Shown piece by piece: positions 1 through 7,928 of a DNA stretch of 64,000 nt. The DNA is from Sporichthya polymorpha DSM 43042. GTDB lineage: Bacteria > Actinomycetota > Actinomycetes > Sporichthyales > Sporichthyaceae. The notes under the pieces are model-generated. The model was not told the DNA's origin. It did no database searches and saw only the letters and a list, made by a program, of their open reading frames with translations. The position numbers and the translations under genes are program-made. Numbering within the stretch: position 1 is the first letter of the stretch; the number at the start of each line of letters is the position of its first letter. The DNA lies in the NCBI RefSeq assembly GCF_000384115.1, contig NZ_KB913029.1:2142907-2206906 (forward strand), given 5' to 3'.

Positions 1-510
1 GACCGCGAGCGGCGTCAGCACCGGGAACACCTTGTCCCGGAACAGCCCGTGGAGGGTGTTCTGCTCCTCGTCGGTGAGTTCGTCCCACCGCAGGATGGAG
101 ATGTTCTCGTCGGCGAGCCGGACCAGCAGGTCGCGGCGGAAGCAGCGGGCCGCCCGCTGGGCGAGCTCACCGGACCGCGCCCAGATCTGCTCGAGGATCT
201 CCAGCGGCGCCTGGCCGCTCGTCGAGGTCACGGCGACGCCGGCCGCGATCCGGCGCTTGAGCCCGGCCACGCGGACCATGAAGAACTCGTCGAGGTTCGA
301 GGCGAAGATCGCGAGGAAGCGGATGCGCTCGAGCAGCGGGAGGCTCTGGTCCTCCGCGAGCTCCAGGACCCGGGAGTTGAACTCCAGCCAGCTCGCCTCG
401 CGGTCGAGGAACGCGTCGGGGCCGAGTTCGAGCTCGTCGGGCACCGGCGCCGGCACGCTGCGCAAGGCGGCGGGGCTGGGGTCGGAGGCCGACGCGGCAG
501 TCACGGTCAT
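1..510 (-). CDS. ppk1: Polyphosphate kinase 1, N-terminal part (runs off the window)
   Basis: The reverse strand encodes 170 residues beginning at ATG 510 and continuing past base 1. The conserved PPK1 N-terminal signature is plain: [15 protein letters not shown], then a [20 protein letters not shown] segment at about residues 65-85. PPK1 polymerises the gamma-phosphate of ATP into polyphosphate. The catalytic histidine-containing C-terminal domains lie outside the window. A PHO-box-like repeat sits 20 bases upstream, and mshD follows in the same orientation upstream, separated by 80 bases. The identification is secure; the gene is partial only because the window ends. Confidence 0.93.
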   Translation of the reverse strand, partial: MTVTAASASDPSPAALRSVPAPVPDELELGPDAFLDREASWLEFNSRVLELAEDQSLPLLERIRFLAIFASNLDEFFMVRVAGLKRRIAAGVAVTSTSGQAPLEILEQIWARSGELAQRAARCFRRDLLVRLADENISILRWDELTDEEQNTLHGLFRDKVFPVLTPLAV

Positions 511-529
511 AGCGTCACACGGTTTCGGT

Positions 530-551
530 GACGGGTGAACAACAGGTGACC
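530..551 (-). promoter_or_regulatory. PHO-box-like direct repeat upstream of ppk1
   Basis: On the reverse strand two adjoining 11-base units read GGTCACCTGTT and GTTCACCCGTC. The GTTCACC core and the 11-base period match the known PhoP box of Streptomyces. The site ends 20 bases before the ppk1 ATG. A PhoP/RegX3-type regulator (regX3 at 21193) is the likely ligand; this is inference from the motif. Confidence 0.55.
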
Positions 552-590
552 GGCAGGCGGCCGGCCGGAGCAGTCCCCGCCAGGGTTCGG

Positions 591-1550
591 TCAGCTGTGG
601 GAGTTGTCGGGTCCGGTGGCCGCGTACATGACGCTCACGGCCTCGGTGCGGAACCCGAGGCGGGTGTAGACGGCGACGGCGGAGGTGTTGTCCGCGTCGA
701 CGTACAGCAGGACCGAGGTCAGGCCCTGGTCGGCCAGGTGGCGCAGCCCGATCCGGGACAGCGAGCGGCCCAGCCCGTTGCCCTGCTCGCCGGGGTCGAC
801 GCCGAGGACGTAGATCTCGCCGGCGGCCGGTTCCCCGCCCGCGGCCAGGTGGACCTTCGTCCAGTGAAAGCCGACCAGCCGACCGGTGCCGTCCGGGGCG
901 CCGAGTTCGCCGCGTTCGGCCAGGAAGAACCCGGCGGCGGAGAACCAGTCGGTGGCGATCCGGGCGTCGAGGTCCGCGCGGGTCAGGCGGCCCTGCTCGC
1001 CGTGGGCCGCGAACGCGGTCGCGTTCAGGGCGAGCCAGGCGTCCTCGTCGCGGCCGACCTCGAAGGTCCGGACCCGGACGCCGTCGGGCAGCGGCACGGC
1101 GCCGGGCGCGTCGGCGTCGGGGCCGAGGGGGAGCGGGCGGCGCATCCGCCACAACTCCCGGACCGGGGTCAGGCCGACCGCGGCGGCCAGGGGCCCCGCG
1201 GCCGGGTGGGGCCCGTGCGCCCAGACCCGGAGGTCCGGGCCGCCCAGCAGGGCCGTCAGCAGCGCGTGCCCGTGACCGGCGCGCCGGGCGTCGGGGTGGA
1301 CGGCGAGTTCCGTGGTCCCCGCGGCGTCGCGCTGGGCGTACCCGACGACGCGGCCGGACCCGTCCCGCCGGACGACGTGGACGACCCGCTCGGAGCCGGC
1401 GGCTCGGCCGGCACCGACGGCGGCGAGCACCAGCCGGGTCTGCTCGGTGAACGGCTCACGCCCGTCGACGGCCCCGGCCGCGGCCGCCAGCTCCGCGATC
1501 GCGGCGCGGGTGGGGGCGTCCGGGGGTCCGAGCTCGGTGGTTCCGGCCAT
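591..1550 (-). CDS. mshD: Mycothiol synthase (acetyl-CoA:Cys-GlcN-Ins acetyltransferase)
   Basis: This 319-residue protein has two tandem GNAT domains, the layout of MshD, which performs the last step of mycothiol synthesis by acetylating the cysteinyl amine. The C-terminal half has the acetyl-CoA loop region [19 protein letters not shown] at about residues 248-266 and ends with the usual [10 protein letters not shown]-type motif. The N-terminal domain carries the degenerate [15 protein letters not shown] loop. It lies next to glnR in the same orientation, an order shared with other actinobacteria. mshA is also in this window (16574). ATG 1550 gives a full-length product. Confidence 0.92.
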   Translation of the reverse strand: MAGTTELGPPDAPTRAAIAELAAAAGAVDGREPFTEQTRLVLAAVGAGRAAGSERVVHVVRRDGSGRVVGYAQRDAAGTTELAVHPDARRAGHGHALLTALLGGPDLRVWAHGPHPAAGPLAAAVGLTPVRELWRMRRPLPLGPDADAPGAVPLPDGVRVRTFEVGRDEDAWLALNATAFAAHGEQGRLTRADLDARIATDWFSAAGFFLAERGELGAPDGTGRLVGFHWTKVHLAAGGEPAAGEIYVLGVDPGEQGNGLGRSLSRIGLRHLADQGLTSVLLYVDADNTSAVAVYTRLGFRTEAVSVMYAATGPDNSHS

Positions 1551-1596
1551 GGGCCGTCACCCTAGATCGCCCCGCCGGGGTTGGCGGCCCGCCGGG

Positions 1597-2418
1597 TCAG
1601 GAGGGCCCGCCGCCCCCACGCTGCTCGGGCGGGGCCACCGCGGTCCGGCCGGGAGCCGGGTCGGGGTCGTCGTCCCCGCCGTCGGAGTCGCCGGTCAGAT
1701 CGAGGTCGAGGTCGGTCGGGATGTCGTTGCCGCGGCCCGAGGGCGAGTTCGGCACGACGAACCGGTAACCGACGTTGCGGACCGTCCCGATCAGCGACTC
1801 GTGCTCGCTGCCGAGCTTGGCCCGCAGGCGCCGGACGTGGACGTCGACCGTGCGGGTGCCGCCGAAGTAGTCGTAGCCCCAGACCTCCTGCAGCAGCTGG
1901 GCGCGCGTGAACACGCGGCCGGGGTGCTGGGCGAGGAACTTCAGGAGCTCGAACTCCTTGAACGTGAGGTCGAGGAAACGGTTGCGGACCTTGGCGGTGT
2001 ACGTCGCCTCGTCGATGACGAGGTCGCCGCTGCGGATCTCGTCCGGGCCGTCGTCGGCGGCCGCGGCGGCGAGGCGGCCGATCGCGAGCCGCAGCCGGGC
2101 CTCCACCTCGGCCGGGCCGGCGGTGTTCAGCACGACGTCGTCCACGCCCCAGTCGGCCGTGACGGCGGCCAGGCCGCCCTCGGTGGCAACGAGCAGGAGG
2201 GGGCAGTCGATGCCGGTCGTCCGGATCAGCCGGCACAGGCTGCGGACCTGGGGCAGGTCGCGGCGGCCGTCGATGAGCACGGCGTCCACGGGCGGGGTGT
2301 CGAGGAGGGCGCTGACCTCCGCGGGGGCGACCCGCACGTTGTGCAGCAGGAGCCCGAGGGCAGGCAGCACCTCGGCGGAGGGCTGCATCGAGTTCGACAG
2401 CAGCAACAGGGTGCTCAC
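1597..2418 (-). CDS. glnR: GlnR, OmpR-family nitrogen regulator
   Basis: The 273-residue product has an atypical receiver domain (about 1-120, with [15 protein letters not shown] around Asp50) and an OmpR winged helix (about 135-225, with [20 protein letters not shown] and the recognition segment [14 protein letters not shown]). The match to Streptomyces GlnR is close along the whole protein apart from a low-complexity acidic and glycine tail. GlnR controls nitrogen assimilation, including glnA, amtB and nirB; a possible GlnR box precedes nirB in this window. The start is GTG at 2418, behind a GGAGGAGG sequence about ten bases away. The MoaD-like gene diverges from it. Confidence 0.93.
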   Translation of the reverse strand: MSTLLLLSNSMQPSAEVLPALGLLLHNVRVAPAEVSALLDTPPVDAVLIDGRRDLPQVRSLCRLIRTTGIDCPLLLVATEGGLAAVTADWGVDDVVLNTAGPAEVEARLRLAIGRLAAAAADDGPDEIRSGDLVIDEATYTAKVRNRFLDLTFKEFELLKFLAQHPGRVFTRAQLLQEVWGYDYFGGTRTVDVHVRRLRAKLGSEHESLIGTVRNVGYRFVVPNSPSGRGNDIPTDLDLDLTGDSDGGDDDPDPAPGRTAVAPPEQRGGGGPS

Positions 2419-2622
2419 CGGTGAGTGGCCTCCTCCGGGGCGGCGCTGTTACGCGCAGGTGACCGAATTCAAGAATCCCACATCCGTGGGGCGCCGTTGC
2501 CGCTGGAAGAGACCAGGGAACACGCTCCGTGTTTCGTTGGTGTGAACTGCGCCGTCCATCCGGGGCGTGGTGCCTGTGGGGTGGCTCTCGCCGGAGTGGC
2601 CCGCGCCAGGCAGGATGGGGAA

Positions 2623-2877
2623 ATGGCACAGGGGACGATCCGCTACTGGGCCGCTGCCAAGGCGGCGGCCGGCACCGACAGTGAGCCGTACGACGCGGCG
2701 ACGCTGGCGGAGGCGCTCGACGCCGCCCGCGCGGCCCACGGGCCCGACTTCGCCCGGGTGATCGGCGTCTGCTCGTTCGTGGTGGACTCCGACCCCGTCG
2801 GCACCCGGGACCACGCCGAGGTGAAGCTGCCCGAGGGCGGCGTCGTCGAGGTCCTGCCCCCCTTCGCCGGCGGGTGA
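2623..2877 (+). CDS. MoaD/ThiS-family sulfur carrier protein
   Basis: This 84-residue protein of ubiquitin-like type ends in the Gly-Gly tail (PPFAGG) that is thiocarboxylated in MoaD and ThiS carriers. The first strand (GTIRYWAAAKAAAG) also fits. ATG 2623 was chosen because the family begins right before this strand. It diverges from glnR, and its TGA overlaps the GTG of the next gene by four bases. Neighbouring sulfur genes (sulfurtransferase, DsrE) fit a role in sulfur transfer, for molybdopterin or another pathway. No partner MoaE or ThiG is visible here. Confidence 0.8.
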   Translation: MAQGTIRYWAAAKAAAGTDSEPYDAATLAEALDAARAAHGPDFARVIGVCSFVVDSDPVGTRDHAEVKLPEGGVVEVLPPFAGG

Positions 2878-3701
2878 CCGGCCCGCTGCTGGCCGTGCTG
2901 GCCGCTGCCGTCGGCGTCGGTGCCTCACTGCTCGGGCAGACCGCGCTCGGGGTCGCCGTCCTGCTCGCCCAGATCCTGCTCGTGCTCGGCTGGTTCGCGA
3001 TCGTCGACGTCCCCGGCAAGGAGGTCGGGGCGTTGCTCGCGATCGGGGCGGGCGCGACGGCGGACGCCGCGATGATCGAGCGCGGCTCGGACATCTCGCT
3101 CGGCCCGCTGGCCGGGGTGCTCGGCCCGGCGCTCGTGCTGGCCCTGATCCACCAGTTCACGCGCAAGGACAAGAAGGGCCGGGTCACCGCGTCCCTGACC
3201 GCGATCCTGATGGCGATCACGCTCTCGGTGGTCGCCGCGGCGCTGGTCGCCGAACGCGCCGCCACCCACGGGGAGGCGGTGACGATCACCGCGATCGTGG
3301 CCGCCGGGGCGGCGTCGGCCGTCGTCGCGTCGCCCTTGGCGGCCGCGGTCGCCGACCCGCTCGCCCTGGTCGTCGGGACCGCCGCGGGCGCCGGCGCCGG
3401 CTTCGTCGCCGGGGACATGGACGCGGGGTACACCGTCGGCATCGCCGCCGGCGCCGCGGTGCTCGCGGTGATGGGCCGGCGTGCCGCCACGTTCACCGCC
3501 TACGACGTCGCCGCCGAGGCCGCGCGCGCCGCGGCGGGCGCTCCCGCCGCGACCGGACGGGCCGCGAGCCGGCAGGCCCGGCGGCAGGCCTCCCGGCAGG
3601 CGCGGCGGTCGGGGGAGGCCGTTCTGGTGATGGGCTCCGCCCTCCCGCTGGTCCTCGCCGCCCCTGCTGCGTACGTGCTCGGCCGCCTGCTGGTGGGATA
3701 G
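2874..3701 (+). CDS. Multi-pass membrane protein of unknown function
   Basis: The 275-residue product begins at GTG 2874, overlapping the MoaD-like gene. It has about seven hydrophobic segments (roughly 3-25, 25-45, 75-90, 105-125, 135-165, 175-200 and 250-272). Between the last two lies a basic stretch rich in Arg, Gln and Ala with a repeated RQARRQASRQARR-type pattern (about 230-243), probably cytoplasmic. I do not recognise a named family. The position between moaD-like and lmeA-like genes is conserved in gene order with Streptomyces, as far as I recall. Confidence 0.7.
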   Translation: MTGPLLAVLAAAVGVGASLLGQTALGVAVLLAQILLVLGWFAIVDVPGKEVGALLAIGAGATADAAMIERGSDISLGPLAGVLGPALVLALIHQFTRKDKKGRVTASLTAILMAITLSVVAAALVAERAATHGEAVTITAIVAAGAASAVVASPLAAAVADPLALVVGTAAGAGAGFVAGDMDAGYTVGIAAGAAVLAVMGRRAATFTAYDVAAEAARAAAGAPAATGRAASRQARRQASRQARRSGEAVLVMGSALPLVLAAPAAYVLGRLLVG

Positions 3702-3705
3702 CCCG

Positions 3706-4437
3706 ATGTTCCGTCCCCGGTTCTGGCTCGTCAGCGGCCTCGTCCTCGTCGTGCTCCTGCTCGTCGCGGACCGCGGTGGTCAGTACGTCGTGCAGCGGAT
3801 CGTCGCCGGTCAGATCCAGACCAGCCTGTCGACGCCCGACGAGCCGTCGGTCGACATCAAAGGCTTCCCGTTCCTGCCGCAACTGATCAGCCAGAAGTTC
3901 GACGACGTCGAGGTCGACATCCGCGACGCCGACGCCGGGCAGATCCGCGTCGAGCGCATCAGCGCGGTCCTGACGGGGGTCCAGCGCAAGGGTTCCGGGG
4001 CGCACGTCGAGTCGCTGTCCGGTGGCGGGCGGATCTCCTACGAGGCCGCGACCGAGGCCGCCCGCGGGTTCCGGGTGTCCTACGGCGGGGACAACCTGGT
4101 GAAGGTCAGCGGGGACGTCCGGTTCGCCGGGCAGACGCGGACCGCGTCGGCGACCGGCAAGCCGCGGATCGTCGGCAATGAACTGCTGATCCGCGCCGAG
4201 AAGGTGGCCGTCGACGGGGTGGCGGCCCCCGTGTCCGGGTTGATCCCGGACATCCGGTACCCGCTGCGCGAGATCCCCGAGGGCCTGAACATCCGGATCA
4301 AGCCGACCGAGGCGGGCATCGAGTTCAGCTTCGACGGCGAGGACCTGCAGCTCTCCAGCGAGGACATGACCGCGGCGTGGGGGCTCTGGGGTCCCGTGCC
4401 GGAGGTCACGTCCGCACTCCGCCGCGCCGGTACGTAG
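3706..4437 (+). CDS. LmeA-like phospholipid-binding protein (DUF2993)
   Basis: This 243-residue protein has one N-terminal membrane anchor or signal (about 5-25) followed by a soluble domain that begins QRIVAGQIQTSLSTP and DIKGFPFLPQLISQKFDDVEVDI. That pattern is typical of DUF2993/LmeA, which in mycobacteria binds phospholipid and supports lipomannan elongation in the cell envelope. It starts four bases after the preceding gene and is probably co-transcribed with it. The C-terminal region LQLSSEDMTAAWGLW also fits the family. The exact role in this organism is inferred. Confidence 0.8.
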   Translation: MFRPRFWLVSGLVLVVLLLVADRGGQYVVQRIVAGQIQTSLSTPDEPSVDIKGFPFLPQLISQKFDDVEVDIRDADAGQIRVERISAVLTGVQRKGSGAHVESLSGGGRISYEAATEAARGFRVSYGGDNLVKVSGDVRFAGQTRTASATGKPRIVGNELLIRAEKVAVDGVAAPVSGLIPDIRYPLREIPEGLNIRIKPTEAGIEFSFDGEDLQLSSEDMTAAWGLWGPVPEVTSALRRAGT

Positions 4438-4440
4438 CAT
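4435..4440 (+). promoter_or_regulatory. Extended -10 element for a leaderless Cys-leader transcript
   Basis: TAGCAT sits seven bases before GTG 4448, the exact spacing expected if transcription begins at the start codon of the leader peptide. It overlaps the stop codon of the lmeA-like gene. Confidence 0.5.
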
Positions 4441-4447
4441 GGAGCCT

Positions 4448-4528
4448 GTGTGCCGGCCTGCAGTTCTGACCAAACGGCGCGCGGTCGACCTGTGCCGCGT
4501 GGCCACGTGCTTGTGTCGCTGCGCCTGA
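4448..4528 (+). CDS. Cysteine-rich leader peptide upstream of the sulfurtransferase
   Basis: A short frame encodes 26 residues whose end reads RRAVDLCRVATCLCRCA; five cysteines lie among its 26 residues, four of them in the last nine. The RR-x-VDLCRVA core is the hallmark of the small actinobacterial leader peptides found before sulfur-assimilation genes. In mycobacteria such Cys-rich leaderless ORFs act as cysteine-responsive attenuators. GTG 4448 fits a leaderless start; an in-frame ATG at 4439 would add three residues. About 100 bases separate its stop from the sulfurtransferase ATG. Regulation here is inferred by analogy. Confidence 0.75.
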   Translation: MCRPAVLTKRRAVDLCRVATCLCRCA

Positions 4529-4630
4529 CGCCGCCTCCGTTCTCTTCTCGCGCTCTCCACATCGCGCGCCGATTCGCTCTGGCGCGCTGCCGCGACATTT
4601 CCTGTACTCCGCTGTGGAAGGATTATTGCC

Positions 4631-5494
4631 ATGAGCCGCGCTGACGCGCTCGTCGACGCCGACTGGGTCGAGGCCCGGATCGACGACCCCAACGTCGTTA
4701 TCGTCGAGGTCGACGAGGACACCGCCGCCTACGACAAGGGCCACATCCGTAACGCCGTCCGGATCGACTGGAAGGACGACCTCCAGGACCCGGTCCGCCG
4801 TGACTTCGTGAACAAGGAGCAGTTCGAGAAGCTGCTCTCCGAGCGTGGCATCGGCAACGAGCACACCGTCGTCCTGTACGGCGGGAACAACAACTGGTTC
4901 GCCGCCTACGCGTACTGGTACTTCAAGCTGTACGGCCACGCGGACGTCAAGCTCCTCGACGGCGGTCGCAAGAAGTGGGAGCTGGACTCCCGCGAGCTCG
5001 TCACCGAGGTGCCGACGCGTCCGGTCACCACCTACGTGGCGCAGGAGCAGGACCCGTCGATCCGGGCGTACCGGGACGACGCGGTCAACGCGATCGGCAC
5101 GCTGAACCTCATCGACGTCCGGTCTCCGGACGAGTACGCCGGGCGGATCCTCGCCCCGGCGCACCTGCCCCAGGAGGGTTCGCAGCGCCCGGGCCACATC
5201 CCGACGGCGGTCAACGTCCCGTGGTCGAAGACCGCGAAGGACGACGGCAGCTTCCGGTCCGACGAGGAACTGCGGGAGCTCTACGGGGACGCGGGGCTGG
5301 ACTTCGGCAAGGACACGGTCGTGTACTGCCGCATCGGCGAGCGCTCGGCCCACACGTGGTTCGTGCTGCACGAGATCCTCGAGCAGCCGAGCGTCCGGAA
5401 CTACGACGGCTCGTGGACCGAGTACGGCGCGCTCGTCGGCGTCCCGATCGCGCTCGGCGACGAGCCCGGTGGCCCGGACGGCGGGGTCGCCTGA
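4631..5494 (+). CDS. Thiosulfate sulfurtransferase (tandem rhodanese)
   Basis: The 287-residue product holds two rhodanese domains, about 5-125 (inactive copy) and 145-280. The second carries the catalytic loop with Cys in YCRIGERSAHTWF (about 235-247). This is the actinobacterial CysA/SseA type, which transfers sulfane sulfur to thiol acceptors in the cytoplasm. ATG 4631 follows an AAGGA ribosome site. Its stop overlaps the first base of the next ATG (DUF1416), the usual partner. A Cys-rich leader peptide lies upstream and suggests control by cysteine supply. Confidence 0.9.
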   Translation: MSRADALVDADWVEARIDDPNVVIVEVDEDTAAYDKGHIRNAVRIDWKDDLQDPVRRDFVNKEQFEKLLSERGIGNEHTVVLYGGNNNWFAAYAYWYFKLYGHADVKLLDGGRKKWELDSRELVTEVPTRPVTTYVAQEQDPSIRAYRDDAVNAIGTLNLIDVRSPDEYAGRILAPAHLPQEGSQRPGHIPTAVNVPWSKTAKDDGSFRSDEELRELYGDAGLDFGKDTVVYCRIGERSAHTWFVLHEILEQPSVRNYDGSWTEYGALVGVPIALGDEPGGPDGGVA

Positions 5495-5790
5495 TGTGCG
5501 GCGCGACCCCGGGCGGCCCGGCGCTGCCGGCGAACGTCGACGTCGGCAAGGAGGCGATCATCCAGGGGATCGTCACCCGCGACGGCATCGGCGTCCCGAA
5601 CGCCTACGTCCGGCTCCTCGACCGCACCGGTGAGTTCACCGCCGAAGTCCCGACCTCCGCCACCGGGCAGTTCCGCTTCTTCGCGGGCCCGGGGGACTGG
5701 ACCCTCCGCACCCTCGCCCCCGGCGCCTCCGTCGACCGCCCGGTCGTCGCCGCCCGGGGCGAGATCGCCGAGGTCGAGGTCGTCCTCTAG
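5494..5790 (+). CDS. DUF1416 protein
   Basis: This 98-residue protein starts MCGATPGGP and contains the carboxypeptidase-regulatory-like beta motifs GIVTRDGIGVPNAYVRLLD and PTSATGQFRFFA. DUF1416 proteins are nearly always encoded directly after CysA-type sulfurtransferases in actinobacteria, as here, with a one-base overlap. The conserved N-terminal Cys2 suggests a part in sulfur handling, but the biochemical role is not established. Confidence 0.88.
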   Translation: MCGATPGGPALPANVDVGKEAIIQGIVTRDGIGVPNAYVRLLDRTGEFTAEVPTSATGQFRFFAGPGDWTLRTLAPGASVDRPVVAARGEIAEVEVVL

Positions 5791-5803
5791 GGCTCCCGGC
5801 TCT

Positions 5804-5869
5804 CCCACGAAAGCGCAGTTGCGTACGCGTATTCGCCAATTTTTCCGTACGGGACTGCGCTTTCGTGCG
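5804..5869. repeat. Palindromic repeat, copy A (left flank of DUF559-like gene)
   Basis: Two 24-base arms (5804-5827 and 5846-5869) pair with only three mismatches around an 18-base loop. The arms share CACGAAAGCGCAGT at the outside and CGTACG at the inside. A second copy with the same arms and loop length lies at 6899-6964, on the other side of the next gene. Confidence 0.85.
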
Positions 5870-5906
5870 TCCTCAGGTGGGCGCGGGGCACGGTGGCGCG
5901 GCGGGT

Positions 5907-6857
5907 CTACGGGCGACGCCAGCCGCGGCTGATGAGCGCGTCGCGGATGCGCTCGATCACGGTCGCCGGCCGGACCAGCAGGTCCATCTTCGTGACCTTG
6001 ATCAGGATCCAACCGTGGACGCGGTAGAGCTCGTCGCGTTTGATGTCGCGTCGCCACTGCCCCTCGTCGAGGTGGTGGTGATCCCCTTCGTACTCGATCG
6101 CGATCTTGAAGTCGGCGAACTGCAGATCCGGTTCGGCGAACATCTCGCCGGCGTCGTCGAAGACGGGCTTGTTCACCAGCACCGGGCCGAGCAGGGCCGT
6201 GACGACGAGGAAGCGCAGCCGCGATTCCATCGGGGACTTCGACGCCGGATCGAGCAGTGGGAGCGCGGTGCGCGCGAGCTTGACGCCGCGGCGGCCGACT
6301 CCGGCTTCGACCGTCACCCGCAGGTCCGAAACGCCGTTCTCGGCCCGCGCCGCGAGTCCGTCACCCGCGATGACGAGGGAGAGCAGGTCAAGACGGGCCG
6401 CCAGGTCCAGGAACGTACGGCCTGGCGTCGTCACACGGAGACCGCGCAACCAGCAGGAGTCGCCGTCGCCGAGAGTGAGAATGCGGTGGGCGACCACGCC
6501 CCCGATCCGCGGCTCGACGGGCTGCATCGTGCAGACGTGGATCAGCGGCTCGTCGGGCACCGTCACCCGGTACAGCGACGCGGCCGTGTAGTGGCTGAAC
6601 ACGGCATCTCGGGGCAGCCCGGCGCGGAGCGCCCCGCATCGCTGCCACAGGTTGTCGGGCACGTCGGCGGGGACCCACAACCCCCGCGCGACGCGGCGAT
6701 GCCGACGCCGGTCCTCCAGTTGACGCCGCTTCATCCCGGCGCCGAGGGCGTCGTTCCTTCTCACGGCCTCGACGGGTGCTTCGGCCGGCGTTGGCTCGCG
6801 GGGGATCCACATGGCGCGGAAGCGTCGCCGATTTCGTCGCCTCCCGCTCGCCCCCAC
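5907..6857 (-). CDS. AbiEi-like / DUF559 (PD-(D/E)XK-like) protein
   Basis: The N-terminal half resembles the AbiEi antitoxin-like family: ARGLWVPADVP, then FSHYTAASLYRV and LRVTTPGRTFLDLAARL. The C-terminal 100 residues (about 210-310) look like DUF559, a Vsr-type nuclease fold, with SPMESRLR, EPDLQFADFKIAIEYEGDHH and a following Lys. Candidate active-site residues are the Glu of SPMES, the Asp of EPDL and the Glu of IEYEGD. A later start at ATG 6812 (301 residues) is possible; neither start has a clear ribosome site. The gene stands alone between two copies of one palindrome, suggesting a mobile or self-maintaining unit. Confidence 0.72.
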   Translation of the reverse strand: MGASGRRRNRRRFRAMWIPREPTPAEAPVEAVRRNDALGAGMKRRQLEDRRRHRRVARGLWVPADVPDNLWQRCGALRAGLPRDAVFSHYTAASLYRVTVPDEPLIHVCTMQPVEPRIGGVVAHRILTLGDGDSCWLRGLRVTTPGRTFLDLAARLDLLSLVIAGDGLAARAENGVSDLRVTVEAGVGRRGVKLARTALPLLDPASKSPMESRLRFLVVTALLGPVLVNKPVFDDAGEMFAEPDLQFADFKIAIEYEGDHHHLDEGQWRRDIKRDELYRVHGWILIKVTKMDLLVRPATVIERIRDALISRGWRRP

Positions 6858-6898
6858 CCACGATCTGTGGATAACGGTGCGCCCACCCGTCCAGCGGT

Positions 6899-6964
6899 CC
6901 CACGAAAGCGCAGTTGCGTACGCCTAATCCGGCGAAATCGCGTACGGATGTGCGCTTTCGTGGG
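6899..6964. repeat. Palindromic repeat, copy B (right flank of DUF559-like gene)
   Basis: The arms 6899-6922 and 6941-6964 pair with three mismatches around an 18-base loop. The left arm is identical over 24 bases to that of copy A. The reverse complement of this loop, not its forward form, resembles the loop of copy A (CGNNTTCGCC), so the copies may be inverted to each other. Confidence 0.85.
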
Positions 6965-6994
6965 GGAGGGGGTGGGTCAGTAGGGGAGGGGCGG

Positions 6995-7357
6995 TCAGTA
7001 GACGAGGGCCTGGGCGTCGTCGGCGCAGGCTTCGGAGACGAAGACGGCGGCCCCGGCGATGCGGACACCGTCCAGCACGTCGTCGGGGCCGATGTCCCGG
7101 CGGGCCGCGCACTGGGTGCACAGGGTGACGCGGCCGAGCTCCAGGACCGTCGCGAGCAGGTCCTCCAGCGGCTCGGAGTGGGGCAGCTCGAACTCCGCGG
7201 CCCTGCCCGGGAGGGCGAACCACGAGCTCTCGCCGGTGAGCCAGAGCGAGACGTCGAGGCCCGAGGCGGCGGCGACGGAGGCGACGGTGAAGGCCTGGGC
7301 GCACCGCTCAGGGGCGTCGGCGCCGGCGGTGACCTTGACGACCAGGGAACGAGCCAT
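6995..7357 (-). CDS. DsrE/DsrF-like family protein
   Basis: The 120-residue protein starts ARSLVVKVTAGADAPERCAQAFTVA and has the DsrE-like alpha/beta layout with VSLWLTGESSWFAL after strand two and TLCTQCAARRDI. The two cysteines of LCTQC (about 79-82) sit where DsrE-family proteins keep reactive thiols. These proteins are small sulfur-relay or peroxiredoxin-like subunits. It diverges from the nitrobindin gene. Its actual partner is unknown. Confidence 0.75.
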   Translation of the reverse strand: MARSLVVKVTAGADAPERCAQAFTVASVAAASGLDVSLWLTGESSWFALPGRAAEFELPHSEPLEDLLATVLELGRVTLCTQCAARRDIGPDDVLDGVRIAGAAVFVSEACADDAQALVY

Positions 7358-7399
7358 ACGGCCAACCTACTGAGCGGGCGGCGACCGTAGACTCGCGCG

Positions 7400-7924
7400 G
7401 TGTTCGAGATTCCGCCGAACCTCCACCCGGCCAACATGCCCTTGGCGTTCCTGCTCGGCGCCTGGGAGGGCGAGGGCGTCGTCGAGTACCCGACGATCCA
7501 GCGCCGGCTGTTCAAGCAGCGCGTCGAGTTCGCGCAGAACGGCAAGCCGTTCCTGCACTACATCTCGCGCTCCTGGGAGATCGACCAGGCCGGCAACGAG
7601 CTCGGGCCGTTGAACATGGAGACCGGCTTCTGGCGTCCCCGCCCCGACGACAAGCGCGACGACCAGGAGGGCACCCCGCTCGAGGTGCTGCTCTCCCACC
7701 CGACCGGCTTCCTGGAGGCGATGATCGGGGAGATCCGCGGTCCGCGGATCGAGTTCGCGACGACCGGCGTGATGAAGGTCGAGTCCGCCAAGGACTACCG
7801 CCGCGGCCACCGGCTCTACGGACTGGTGAACGGCGAGCTGATGTGGGTCTACGAGATGGAGGCGATGGGCGAGCAGCTCCAGCCGCACATCTCCGCCGCG
7901 CTTCAGCGGGCTCCGGCGGGGTGA
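7400..7924 (+). CDS. Nitrobindin-like heme-binding beta-barrel protein (DUF1794/FABP-like)
   Basis: The 174-residue protein carries the family motif GAWEGEG (GxWxGxG) near residue 22 and LSHPTGFLEAMIGEIRGPRIEF in the middle. The C-terminal half has the RLYGLVNGELMWVYEM strand pair. Nitrobindins bind ferric heme and isomerise peroxynitrite. The GTG start at 7400 gives the standard length and leaves a 42-base gap to the divergent DsrE gene. It is followed four bases later by a Fur regulator. Confidence 0.85.
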   Translation: MFEIPPNLHPANMPLAFLLGAWEGEGVVEYPTIQRRLFKQRVEFAQNGKPFLHYISRSWEIDQAGNELGPLNMETGFWRPRPDDKRDDQEGTPLEVLLSHPTGFLEAMIGEIRGPRIEFATTGVMKVESAKDYRRGHRLYGLVNGELMWVYEMEAMGEQLQPHISAALQRAPAG

Positions 7925-7928
7925 GGCC

